Positions 50,481 through 59,228 of a DNA stretch of 64,000 bases are shown in pieces. Below the pieces are notes generated by a model, which was given only the letters and a program-made list of their open reading frames with translations, did no database searches and was not told where the DNA came from. How positions within the stretch are numbered: position 1 is the stretch's first letter; each line of letters starts with the position of its first letter. The position numbers and the translations under genes were made by a program. This DNA is from Anaerolineae bacterium (GTDB lineage: Bacteria; Chloroflexota; Anaerolineae; Aggregatilineales; Phototrophicaceae). The stretch lies in NCBI GenBank assembly GCA_020849765.1, contig JADLAY010000034.1, positions 558,001 through 622,000 of the forward strand. The letters are read 5' to 3'.

Positions 50481-50551
50481 AGATAGGATCCAAAGAACGC
50501 AAAAATTGCATGAATTTATCTTAACAGAGAACGGCTAAACGTGAAAGCAGG

Positions 50552-51316
50552 CTAATTGTCTGAGTTTTGTACTAACCATATACGGATCACCTCCGATATC
50601 CCTTCGGGCCCCTCGAGCATGAGCATATGCCCGCCATTTTCGATGCCGACGAGGGTCGATCCGGTTATCCCTGCGTGGAGAGTCTCACTGTAGGCGAACG
50701 GCGTCATACGATCTTTTTTGCCGCCGATAATGAGGCACGGTTGGTGGAGTTCATGCAGCAGGTCGCGAACGTCGAAGGCATCGCAGGCAGCAAGATCGCC
50801 CGCCAGCGTCGTGGCGGCAAGCTGCATCAGCCGCGCTTTCCCTGCCGCCTTCAATGCCGGATCAGCCGCTGCCCACGACCACTCGACAATCCGATCCACC
50901 GCCCCTTCGACGTCTGACTGGGCCGCAGCCAGCAAATCTGCATTCACGGGCAATCTGGCGCCGGTCGCGATCAGGATCAGGCTGGCAACGCGCTTCGGTT
51001 GTGACAAGGCTAATGTGAGAGCGATGGCCCCGCCCATGCTGTGCCCGGCGAGGCGAACGCGTGGCAGTCCAAGCGTATCCAGGAGCGCCGCGACAGCCTC
51101 GGCATAAGCGGCGACGCTGTCGCGCCCGGCGCCGGGGCTGCGGCCATGACCCGACAGATCGATGGCGATGGCATTCAATGCCTGAAGGCGCCGGATCTGG
51201 ATCGCCCAATCTTGATGCGAGCCGATGCCGTGAATGAGGAGGGTCGCCAGCGCCGACCGATCATGACGATGATCGGCGAACCAGAGATCGCCTCGCTCCG
51301 TTTGAACGACCGGCAT
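50552..51316 (-). CDS. Alpha/beta hydrolase
   Basis: 254 residues, cytoplasmic. Oxyanion loop LLIHGIGSHQDW, nucleophile Ser in GHSMGGAIAL, acid in the GGKKDRMTPF segment and His in GGHMLMLEGP. The standard triad is complete, so it is a probable esterase, lactonase or C-C hydrolase of small molecules. It lies 11 bases downstream of the DUF368 transporter gene on the same strand, so the pair is likely one operon. Confidence 0.9.
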   Translation of the reverse strand: MPVVQTERGDLWFADHRHDRSALATLLIHGIGSHQDWAIQIRRLQALNAIAIDLSGHGRSPGAGRDSVAAYAEAVAALLDTLGLPRVRLAGHSMGGAIALTLALSQPKRVASLILIATGARLPVNADLLAAAQSDVEGAVDRIVEWSWAAADPALKAAGKARLMQLAATTLAGDLAACDAFDVRDLLHELHQPCLIIGGKKDRMTPFAYSETLHAGITGSTLVGIENGGHMLMLEGPEGISEVIRIWLVQNSDN

Positions 51317-51327
51317 CGGTGCTTCAA

Positions 51328-52332
51328 CTAGTCAGCGGCAGCGGTTTGCGCGGCGCCCGCTTTATCCATACGCCAGAAGATGCGCATGAACGGGTTCGCA
51401 CCCGACTGCAGATGATCGAGGAAGCTGACCACCAGGAAGCCGACGACCGCCAGCCCTGCGGCGATCAGGAACTGCTCCGAGCCGAACTCCGGCAGCAGGT
51501 TCTGTTCGACCAGGCAGCGCATCTCGCCATGACGATCCAGATCGCTGACTGCGCACTCTTTCCACGGCCAGACCTTCCACAGGGAACCGACCATGAACCC
51601 GACCAGCGTCGCCACGGTCACATGAAAATAGTGGCGCAGCAGCCAGCTCAAAATGCGCGAGAAGATGACGATGCCGACGACACAGCCGGCGGCGACAATC
51701 CCCACCGTCACGAAGTCGCGGTTGGTGACGGCGCTCAGGACATTGTCATACTGCCCAAGGATGAGCAGGATAAATGATCCCGACACACCGGGTAAAATCA
51801 TGGCGCAGATGGCGATCATGCCCGATATGAACAGGTTGACCGGTGTCGACTCGATGTGCGCGGGCAGCGCATTGACGATGCCAAATGCCGTGAGCGCGCC
51901 GACGACCAGCGCGATCATCGCTATACCTGTCCAGCGCACCTGCGCGCCGACGGAAATGATCGAGGCGATCACGAGGCCGAAGAAGAACGCAAACAACAGC
52001 ACGCGCCCGGACGGATCATCGAGCGTGCTTGAAAGAAAGCCGGAGAGCAGCAGCAGCGCCGTACCGATTCCCAGGCCGAGCGCGATCAGGAAGCGCAGCG
52101 GCACATAGTCGAGGAATTCGGCCACTTTCAGGCGCAGGATCATGCGGATAGAAGTGGGATTGAATGACTTGATGGCATCGAGCAGATCTTCATAGATCCC
52201 CAGAATAAAAGCCATCGTTCCACCGGACACGCCAGGGACGAGATCGGCTGATCCCATGGCGAAACCGGTCAAATAGAGCCGTACATACTGCCAGACAGTT
52301 TTCGGATGGGCGTGATCACGTCGATCCAACAT
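51328..52332 (-). CDS. DUF368 membrane protein (PopT-like undecaprenyl-phosphate transporter)
   Basis: 334 residues with about eight hydrophobic helices. It has the DUF368 hallmark twice, PGVSGGTMAF near residue 35 and PGVSGSFILL near 180, which reflects an internal duplication. Family members (PopT) are reported to recycle undecaprenyl phosphate across the membrane for wall and polysaccharide synthesis. The cytoplasmic C-terminus carries a charged tail. It precedes an alpha/beta hydrolase gene with an 11-base gap. Confidence 0.88.
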   Translation of the reverse strand: MLDRRDHAHPKTVWQYVRLYLTGFAMGSADLVPGVSGGTMAFILGIYEDLLDAIKSFNPTSIRMILRLKVAEFLDYVPLRFLIALGLGIGTALLLLSGFLSSTLDDPSGRVLLFAFFFGLVIASIISVGAQVRWTGIAMIALVVGALTAFGIVNALPAHIESTPVNLFISGMIAICAMILPGVSGSFILLILGQYDNVLSAVTNRDFVTVGIVAAGCVVGIVIFSRILSWLLRHYFHVTVATLVGFMVGSLWKVWPWKECAVSDLDRHGEMRCLVEQNLLPEFGSEQFLIAAGLAVVGFLVVSFLDHLQSGANPFMRIFWRMDKAGAAQTAAAD

Positions 52333-52433
52333 GAACGAATGTTCCTATCTTCGCTAGCAAGTGAAGATTTCATGATGCCCGACATTCGAAATCGGGTCAA
52401 TAGCAGGTTGACGAAACGTCGAACAGGCGAGGG

Positions 52434-55331
52434 TTAAGAAATCGAGCAGAAGCGGATGTAATCCAGGTAGTATTCGACGGGCACGATGGACGATGTCGCG
52501 CCCCAGAACGTCACGCGCCCGCCTGCCCAGGTGTCATCCGTCACGGTGTCGACCAACTGCCCGTTGATGTAGAAGTCGAACTGGCTGCCATTCATGTCGA
52601 CGCGCAGCGTATTGACCGCGTAATCGCCACGGCGCACGGCGTTGGTCGGCGTCCACGGCGCAAGATCGGTGTAGCCATTGTCGTAGCGCGAGATGCGATA
52701 GGCGCCCAGACTGCTGATCATGAATGAGATGAAGCTGTTGGCGCTCTGCACGCGCACCCACAGGCCCATGCGGGTTGGATCGCCGGAGAAGGCAGACGCA
52801 CGCACCACCGCCTCGACGCGCACGTTGTCCCAGGTCAGATCCTGCAGCGTGCCCCACGAGACCGCCTCGTCGCCGTCGCCAATCTCGCGAATGCGCACGA
52901 CATAGGACTCATTCTGGATCGAGACGTCGGACTGCGCGCCGCTGCCCACCCACCAGTTGTACGGCGAGCGCCCGGAACGAAAATCATCTTCAAGCTGCAG
53001 ATTGCAGGTTGAGGCGAGAACCGGCCGGGTGGTCGAGATGGTTACGCCTGATATGCCGCCGGATACGATGGCTGTCGGCGTCACCTGCGGAACTGAGCTG
53101 CCGCTGCTGACCGGCTCGACGAAGTAACTGGTGTCGCCTTCCGCGATCCAGCCCAACTCGGTGTCGTTGTAGCGCACCTGATACCAGCTGTAACCTTCCG
53201 CGCACAGCGGGCCGCGGATGACAAAGAACAGATCGCCCGCCAAGAGCTGGCCGCTGCGTGCAGAGCCAGTGCTTGGCCCTGAGCGCACATTCAAAGGACG
53301 TGGATCTTGCGAGCTGACGCGACCCGTCTCCGCCACCTGCAAACGCGGTGGCAGTGCGCCGGGGCAGATCACGTCAGCCGATGTCGGCGTCAGCGAGGGC
53401 TGTGCTGGCAGCGGCGTACGTGTCGGCAATGGCGTGATCGTCGCCGAAGCTGTGGACGACGGCTCCGATGTCGACGTCGGCACAGGCGTCGCGGTCGGCG
53501 GGTCGACGATCGGCAGCGTGCGCAGATTGCCAATCGTTTCGACGAGTGCTGGCGACGCGGTCAGCCAGGCCATGGTTGTATCCGGCAGTTCCACCCAGTA
53601 CCAGCCGCCATCCTCGCTGATGCCATAGATATCCACCTGCTCGTCACCGGCCAGGCGCCCGGCAGCCGGGTACTGCGAACCCGGCCCAACACGCACCGTG
53701 ATCGCGCGCACCGGCAGCGCCAGTGGGATGAGCGGCAGCGGCGTGTTGGTGGCCGTAGGCGTCGGTGTGGCAGTCGGCGTGCGCGTGGCCGTCGGTGTTG
53801 GGGTTGGGGTCGGCGTGTTCGAAGGTGTCAGCGTGTATGTCGGCGTATTGGTCGGCGCTTCGGCCACCGGAACCCCGCGCAGATTGCCGAAGGTCGTCAC
53901 CGAAATCGATGCGGAGGAGATCCAGCCAAACTGCCCGTCCGGCAGCAGCACCTGATACCAGGCGCCATCCTCGCTGATGCCCGTGATCTCGACCTGGTCA
54001 TCGGCGACGAGCCGCTGGACGAGCGGATACTGCGAGCCCGGCCCCTGGCGCACTGTCAGCGAGCGCAGCGCCTGCGCAACCGGCGTCGAAGGCGTTGGCG
54101 TGGCCGTCATGGTCGGGGTCGGCGTGGAGGTCAGCGTTGGCGTCAACGTCGCGGTGGGCGTCGGCGTCGCCGTCGGGCCAAACAAACCACTGAGACCGCC
54201 CGCCTGCGACAGCAGCACCACCACGATAACCGCACCGACGATCAAGACGCCAAGCGCCACCAGCCAGGTGGTCGAGCGGCGGAGGACACCCTGCGGCTCC
54301 TGCGGTGAGGTATCGACGGCGGGCTGTTCCGTGGGCGGCGGCGTCACAGGTGGGGCCGCGGGAGGCCGTGGCGACGAGGGCGGCGCGACGTCACGACTGG
54401 TCGGCAGATCCGGGTCGGTATCCGTCGTCACCCATTGGCGGTCAACGTGCGGTGGCAGTGTCGTCTGGAAGAAGCCGGTCGATTTGGGTTCCATGCCACG
54501 CAGCGACGCCATGAACGCATCTGCAAACGTGCTGGCCGACGAATAACGATTCTCAGGATCTTTCGCCATGACCTGCTTCAAGACCAGTTGCACACTGAGC
54601 GGCAGGTCGGACCGAAAATTCTGCGGCGGCGTGGGCTCTTCGTTCAGATGCTTGTGCATCAACGCGTACGGGGTATCCGCCTCGAACGGCATCCGTCCGC
54701 CCGTGACCATGGCATAGGTCAACACGCCAAGGGCATACTGATCGGCAGCGGGGCCGATCTGATCGCCGCGCCACTGCTCCGGCGCCATATACGACGGCGT
54801 GCCCATGGCGACGCCGGTTCCCGTCAATCCCGACGTGACGTTCAGCAGTTTGGCGATACCAAAGTCGACCAGGAAGGCGCTGCCTTGCTCGTCGAACATG
54901 ACGTTGTTGGCTTTGATGTCGCGGTGAATGACGTTCTTCGAGTGCGCATAATCGAGCGCCGCTGCCAGATGCTGCAGAATCGAGGCGACTTCATGCAGCG
55001 AAGGGCCGCTCGCACGATACTGCAAGCGCTCCGCCAGCGAGCCACCGTTCAACAGGCGCATGACGACAAAGCTGATGTCCGCCTGCGTGCCGTAATCATA
55101 GACGGGTACAATATGAGCGTGTTCGAGTGACGCGGCAATCTCGGCCTCGCGGTTGAAGCGCTCGATGTAACCGGGCTGGCGAGCGAGGCTGGCGGGCAGG
55201 ACTTTGATGGCGACTTCGCGCTTCAAATTCGTCTGGAAAGCGCGATAAACCGCGCCCATACCCCCAATGCCAAGCAGTTGGCGAAGTTGGTATTGCCCCA
55301 GAGTTTGCCCAACGAGATTTTCGACGCTCAT
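52434..55331 (-). CDS. Receptor-like Ser/Thr kinase with SH3b ectodomain
   Basis: 965 residues. Kinase domain about 12-275: glycine loop LGIGGMGAVYRA, VAIKVLP, HRDIKANN, DFG and APEQW. A Pro-rich juxtamembrane part leads to one transmembrane helix (about 354-376), then three SH3b modules on Thr/Pro linkers (each starts with VRxGPGSQYP or NVRSGPS), and a C-terminal beta-rich domain (about 790-965, NWWVGSGAQSDVSI, VWVRVQSANSFISFMI) like a concanavalin/laminin-G fold. The outer part likely senses wall or glycans. A weak 5-bp hairpin lies past its stop. Confidence 0.93.
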   Translation of the reverse strand: MSVENLVGQTLGQYQLRQLLGIGGMGAVYRAFQTNLKREVAIKVLPASLARQPGYIERFNREAEIAASLEHAHIVPVYDYGTQADISFVVMRLLNGGSLAERLQYRASGPSLHEVASILQHLAAALDYAHSKNVIHRDIKANNVMFDEQGSAFLVDFGIAKLLNVTSGLTGTGVAMGTPSYMAPEQWRGDQIGPAADQYALGVLTYAMVTGGRMPFEADTPYALMHKHLNEEPTPPQNFRSDLPLSVQLVLKQVMAKDPENRYSSASTFADAFMASLRGMEPKSTGFFQTTLPPHVDRQWVTTDTDPDLPTSRDVAPPSSPRPPAAPPVTPPPTEQPAVDTSPQEPQGVLRRSTTWLVALGVLIVGAVIVVVLLSQAGGLSGLFGPTATPTPTATLTPTLTSTPTPTMTATPTPSTPVAQALRSLTVRQGPGSQYPLVQRLVADDQVEITGISEDGAWYQVLLPDGQFGWISSASISVTTFGNLRGVPVAEAPTNTPTYTLTPSNTPTPTPTPTATRTPTATPTPTATNTPLPLIPLALPVRAITVRVGPGSQYPAAGRLAGDEQVDIYGISEDGGWYWVELPDTTMAWLTASPALVETIGNLRTLPIVDPPTATPVPTSTSEPSSTASATITPLPTRTPLPAQPSLTPTSADVICPGALPPRLQVAETGRVSSQDPRPLNVRSGPSTGSARSGQLLAGDLFFVIRGPLCAEGYSWYQVRYNDTELGWIAEGDTSYFVEPVSSGSSVPQVTPTAIVSGGISGVTISTTRPVLASTCNLQLEDDFRSGRSPYNWWVGSGAQSDVSIQNESYVVRIREIGDGDEAVSWGTLQDLTWDNVRVEAVVRASAFSGDPTRMGLWVRVQSANSFISFMISSLGAYRISRYDNGYTDLAPWTPTNAVRRGDYAVNTLRVDMNGSQFDFYINGQLVDTVTDDTWAGGRVTFWGATSSIVPVEYYLDYIRFCSIS
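53725..53860. repeat. Low-complexity Thr/Pro coding repeat (linker 2)
   Basis: Degenerate tandem repeats of about 6 bases (GTCGGC/GTGGCC-like) encode the TPTPT linker between SH3b units of the kinase. Such tracts can slip; they explain the apparent open frames on the opposite strand here. Confidence 0.7.
54080..54180. repeat. Low-complexity Thr/Pro coding repeat (linker 1)
   Basis: Same style of tandem hexamers as at 53725, encoding the first TPTPT stretch just outside the membrane helix. Confidence 0.7.
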
Positions 55332-55404
55332 AGAGTCATCTCAATTGTCGAAGATACCTCACTCAATATAGCACGAACCGGGGCAACCCGCCGATCACTC
55401 GACA

Positions 55405-56706
55405 TCAATTTTGGGGGGTCGATTCTGGCGTGGCGGCCAGATCTTCAGCCTCCGGTGTTCCGTCGGAGACATCCGCCGCGCTGCTGCCGCACGTTTGCAG
55501 CAGTTCCTCGAAACTCGCCATGCGATCCACATCCGGTGCGTCAGAGCTGCGTTCCAGCGTCAGACCTCTCTGAAGCAGATCGACGGCAGAGCGGCAGTCC
55601 CCGGCGCTGTCCAGATAGGCGCGCGCCGCCGCCAGATAATGGCGCGGATCTTCAGTGCCAAGCGCGATCAGGCTGCGATACGTCTCCAGCGCTTCCGCAT
55701 TCAGATTCAGGCCACGCTGGATGTTGCCGAGATAGTAGAGGCAGGCGCGATTTTCCGGATCGATCCCGACGCAGCGTTCCATCAAGTCCAGGGCCTGCTG
55801 CGGCTCGCCGAAGGCCTGGTAGGTCACGAATCCCAAAGCATAGAGCGCATCCAAATTGTTCGGATTCAACTCGATCAGGCTGAGCAGCCGCGTGCGCGCA
55901 TCCTCGTAGTTGGAGACGGCCCAATCGAGCCACGATAGATTGATCTGGACGTCGATCATATTGGGCGCATATTGCAGCGCAGTCAGGTAATCCTCGCGCG
56001 CGTCATCGAGCAAGAAGCGCGAATAGTGATTGATGTAGCCGCGCACGAAATAGGCTTCCGGGCTTTCGGGATTGAGTTCTAAAGCGCGATCGACCGTCGT
56101 TTCCGCCCGGTCAATCTGATTGGCCTCGAAATAGGCGTAGGCCAGGTAAGCCGTCGCCCGTGCGCTCTCGCGATCCAGATTCAGCGCCTGCAGCGCGCTG
56201 GAAATGCCCTCCTCAGGGCGCAGATTTTCCGTCAGGGCAAAGCTGCGGATCGCCCAGGCGTCGGCGCTATACGGATTGGCATTGACGGCTCCTTCGGCGG
56301 CCTCCAACCCATCGGCATCGCGCCCATCCATTAGCAGCCCAAGCGCGACCCGGTAATGGACGTTGACGTCATTGGGCACGTCGGGCAGGACTTCCTCGTA
56401 GGCATCGATGGCTTCTTCGATGGCGCCGGTTGTCCACGCACCTTCCGCCGCCGCCAACCGATCAGACGGATCGGCGCGCGGCGTGGAGGTCGGCGCGACC
56501 GCCGTGGCGATGCCGCCGCCAATTGCTTCGACGACATTGCCGATCGCCTGCTCGACCGGCGGGCGCAGCGTATCACGCTGCTGGTAGATCTGCCAACCGC
56601 CAAAGGCCACAATCGGCGTCAGCACCCACAGCCACAGCCAGCGCATACTGAACAGATGGCGCTTGCGGCGACCTGGGCGGTAGCGTTTTGGTGTTCGTAA
56701 ATACAT
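55405..56706 (-). CDS. Membrane-anchored TPR protein
   Basis: 433 residues: a basic N-terminus, one transmembrane helix (about 21-37, MRWLWLWVLTPIVAFGGW), then at least nine TPR-like units (W-LG-Y-A-Y-A-P patterns such as NPYSADAWAIRSFAL, NPESPEAYFVRGYI). The end is disordered and acidic. TPRs form protein-binding scaffolds. The partner TPR gene ends four bases before this ATG (56706), with a GGGGGG run as the RBS, so the pair is coupled. It is a paralogue of that gene by layout, although sequence similarity is modest. Confidence 0.85.
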   Translation of the reverse strand: MYLRTPKRYRPGRRKRHLFSMRWLWLWVLTPIVAFGGWQIYQQRDTLRPPVEQAIGNVVEAIGGGIATAVAPTSTPRADPSDRLAAAEGAWTTGAIEEAIDAYEEVLPDVPNDVNVHYRVALGLLMDGRDADGLEAAEGAVNANPYSADAWAIRSFALTENLRPEEGISSALQALNLDRESARATAYLAYAYFEANQIDRAETTVDRALELNPESPEAYFVRGYINHYSRFLLDDAREDYLTALQYAPNMIDVQINLSWLDWAVSNYEDARTRLLSLIELNPNNLDALYALGFVTYQAFGEPQQALDLMERCVGIDPENRACLYYLGNIQRGLNLNAEALETYRSLIALGTEDPRHYLAAARAYLDSAGDCRSAVDLLQRGLTLERSSDAPDVDRMASFEELLQTCGSSAADVSDGTPEAEDLAATPESTPQN

Positions 56707-56710
56707 CGTG

Positions 56711-57979
56711 TCACCCCCCAATCGGAGTGGGTGGCACTTGAGTGGGTGGAATTTCGGTTGGCAATGCCCGCCCGAAATACGCGCTACAGTTATCCGTCAC
56801 CAGCCGAAGCCCATCGAGCGTATTCGTGAGCACCGGCTCGCCAATGCCCTGCTGGCTGATGCGCACCATCGAATCATTCAAGATGTTCCAGGCCTCGTCA
56901 CAGTGCTCGCCGCCCAGATAGTAGTGCGATAGACCACGAAGGTACCAGCATTCAATGTCCTCAGAGCCAAGCGAGACACACTGCTCGAAATCTTCAATCG
57001 CACCCTCGTAATTACGGCGGCTGTAGCGAATCTGCCCGCGCTGCCGGTACGCCTCCGCCAGATCCGGATTGGTCGGGTCGATAGAAGCCCGTTGGATGGC
57101 ATCGTCACAGTAGCCCGTGGCCTGCGAGTCATCGCGCACCTGAAAGAACGTTTCGCACAGGCGCAGATAAGCGCGAATGTTATCCGGCTGCATCGAGAGC
57201 ACCAGCTCGTAGGTAGCGATGGCTTCCTCGTAGCGTTCCAACGAACGATACATGATGGCCAGCTCGAAGTAAGGCGCGGCCAGGTTCGGGTTGATGGCGA
57301 TGGCGCGTTCCAACTGCTCGACCGCCGCCTCGAACTCCCCGACCCAGATCAGAGCGAAGGCATAGGCGCGGCGCGCATCCGGGTCGTTCGGGTCCAGGCG
57401 CACGGCCTCTTCACCGGCGTCGAGTGCCTGTTGATAGCGTGAAATGCTGCTGTACGCCCCGGCCAGGGCCGTATGGAGAGGCGCGAAATAGCGGTCGATC
57501 TGAAGACCGGCCTGCGCCACGGGAATCGCATTGGCGCTGTCGCCCGCAAAATCCATCGCGCGCGCCTGGATGGCGTATCCACGCGGATCATTCGGGGCGG
57601 CCTGTACGCCGCGCTCGCCAATCCCGACCGCCTCTTCATACTGCTCATTCGCAATCAACATGCGACCATATTCGTACAGATAGTCGATGTTGCTCGGCTG
57701 TTGTTCGACCGCCCGCGCCAGCAGATCCTCGGCGACCTGGATGTTGCCCTGCTGGTAAGCGGTCAGGGCATCGGTCGCCAACTGGCTGGCGAACGGCGTT
57801 GGCTCCGGGGCCTGGCCGATGGCCGAGAGCGCCATCATCTGCAAGCGGGAGAACTGGCTATCGACGAAGAACAGAAAGGCGGCAATACCGATAATGTAGA
57901 TGAGAAAGAAACGCCAGAAGCCGCGGCGTCGGCGGCGATTACTGAAGAACGGCTGCGAGTAATCTCGCTTGATGTACAT
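56711..57979 (-). CDS. Membrane-anchored TPR protein (upstream partner)
   Basis: 422 residues from the ATG at 57979 (MYIKRDYSQPFF); the frame continues to 58033 but that part does not look coding. A basic stretch (NRRRRRGFWRFF) precedes one transmembrane helix (about 22-40), then ten or so TPR-like repeats including a cysteine-rich unit near the C-terminus (CVSLGSEDIECWYLRGL). It ends in a Pro-rich tail. It is divergent from the C39-like peptidase gene and is followed after four bases by a second TPR gene. A scaffold for envelope proteins is likely. Confidence 0.85.
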   Translation of the reverse strand: MYIKRDYSQPFFSNRRRRRGFWRFFLIYIIGIAAFLFFVDSQFSRLQMMALSAIGQAPEPTPFASQLATDALTAYQQGNIQVAEDLLARAVEQQPSNIDYLYEYGRMLIANEQYEEAVGIGERGVQAAPNDPRGYAIQARAMDFAGDSANAIPVAQAGLQIDRYFAPLHTALAGAYSSISRYQQALDAGEEAVRLDPNDPDARRAYAFALIWVGEFEAAVEQLERAIAINPNLAAPYFELAIMYRSLERYEEAIATYELVLSMQPDNIRAYLRLCETFFQVRDDSQATGYCDDAIQRASIDPTNPDLAEAYRQRGQIRYSRRNYEGAIEDFEQCVSLGSEDIECWYLRGLSHYYLGGEHCDEAWNILNDSMVRISQQGIGEPVLTNTLDGLRLVTDNCSAYFGRALPTEIPPTQVPPTPIGG

Positions 57980-58130
57980 AGCTACAAATGCCTCACGACA
58001 CGGTTTCGCGCAGGTTGTGCCGGTTGAGCACAAGATGCGCGTGACGCGTATTATACCATGCGCACTCTAGCCGATTCCGTGTTCTACGTTTACACTAACT
58101 CGCCGTGATCGTCGGCGAGTTTTGAGAACG

Positions 58131-59222
58131 ATGATGCAACGTGTACGGTTTTGTTTGATCGTCGTCCTGAGCGCGCTGTTCATCAGCAACAGCGTTTACG
58201 CCCAGGACAACACCACCACAGCCATGAACGCGCCGCTCCCCAGCGCAACTCGACTGGAAGGCATCCTCCCCGTTTATCAGGATATCAACCGCTGCTCGGC
58301 AGCCGCACTCACCATCCAGCTTTCGTATTTCACCGGCACACGCCCTTATGACGAAGTGATTCGCGCCCTCAACCCGAACATCGAGGACGTCAGCGTGCGC
58401 CTGGACGAGATGGCCCGCCACGCGAAAGAGGCCTACGGCCTGGACAGTGTGATCCGCTACGGTGGCACGCTCGATATGCTCAAGGCGGTGGTCGCCGCGG
58501 GCTTCCCGGTCTTGATCGAAAACGTCTACTATGATGGGCCGGGCAACTTCAACGACTGGCTCAGTCACAACCGCGTCGTCATGGGTTACGATGACGCGCT
58601 GCAAGAGATCTATACGTTCGATTCGCTGCTCGGCAACGGGCCGGACGATACCGGGCGCCCCATTCCATACGGCGATATCGACAGCCGCTGGCGCCCCTTC
58701 AACCGTGACATGCTGGTGCTCTATCGCCCGGAAGATGAGGCGAAACTTCAGCAGGCGCTGGGGCCTCAATGGGATGAAACCTACAATCTCGAATGGGCGC
58801 TGTCGCTCTCTGAAGAGGAACTGGCAGGAGACAACGCGGATTCGTTCTCGCTGTTCAACCTGGGCGAGACGCTGGTCATGTTGGGCCGCAACGAAGAAGC
58901 CGCCGACGCATTTGACCGCGCACGCGCCATCGGGCTGCCCTGGCGCATGCTGTGGTACCAGTTCGGGCCATTCGAGGCCTACCTGGCCGTCGGGCGTTAT
59001 GACGACGTGATCGCGCTGGCGCGCGAGGTCATCGCCGGGACGCCGGGCGTGGAAGAAGTCTACTACTACGCGGCGCGCGCCTACGAAGCCACCGGCGACC
59101 TGCAACGCGCAGAGGCGAATTATGGGGTGGCCTTCTGGCGCAACCAGTATTACACCGAAGCTGCGGATGCGCTGGCACGCTTGCGCGGCACCGCCACACC
59201 ATCGCCGACGCCGGGCAGCTAA
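58131..59222 (+). CDS. Secreted C39-like peptidase with TPR tail
   Basis: 363 residues: signal peptide (about 4-25, ending VYA), then a papain-fold C39-type domain (about 40-190) with Cys in DINRCSAAALTIQLSYF, His in LSHNRVVMGYD and Asp in IYTFDSL, and a C-terminal helical TPR-like part (about 225-350). C39 peptidases usually cut double-glycine leaders, but secreted C39_2-like forms act elsewhere; no ABC transporter is present here. The TPR tail may hold substrates or the neighbouring TPR proteins. The next gene begins 6 bases after the stop. Confidence 0.8.
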   Translation: MMQRVRFCLIVVLSALFISNSVYAQDNTTTAMNAPLPSATRLEGILPVYQDINRCSAAALTIQLSYFTGTRPYDEVIRALNPNIEDVSVRLDEMARHAKEAYGLDSVIRYGGTLDMLKAVVAAGFPVLIENVYYDGPGNFNDWLSHNRVVMGYDDALQEIYTFDSLLGNGPDDTGRPIPYGDIDSRWRPFNRDMLVLYRPEDEAKLQQALGPQWDETYNLEWALSLSEEELAGDNADSFSLFNLGETLVMLGRNEEAADAFDRARAIGLPWRMLWYQFGPFEAYLAVGRYDDVIALAREVIAGTPGVEEVYYYAARAYEATGDLQRAEANYGVAFWRNQYYTEAADALARLRGTATPSPTPGS

Positions 59223-59228
59223 CGACCG

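Noticed and set aside
52378..52396. Terminator after the receptor-like kinase
   Set aside because: Only a 5-bp stem (CCCGA/TCGGG) with a 9-base loop and no T-tract; too weak to call.
53307..54308. Arg-rich plus-strand frame
   Set aside because: Artefact of the Thr/Pro linker repeats in the kinase gene on the other strand.
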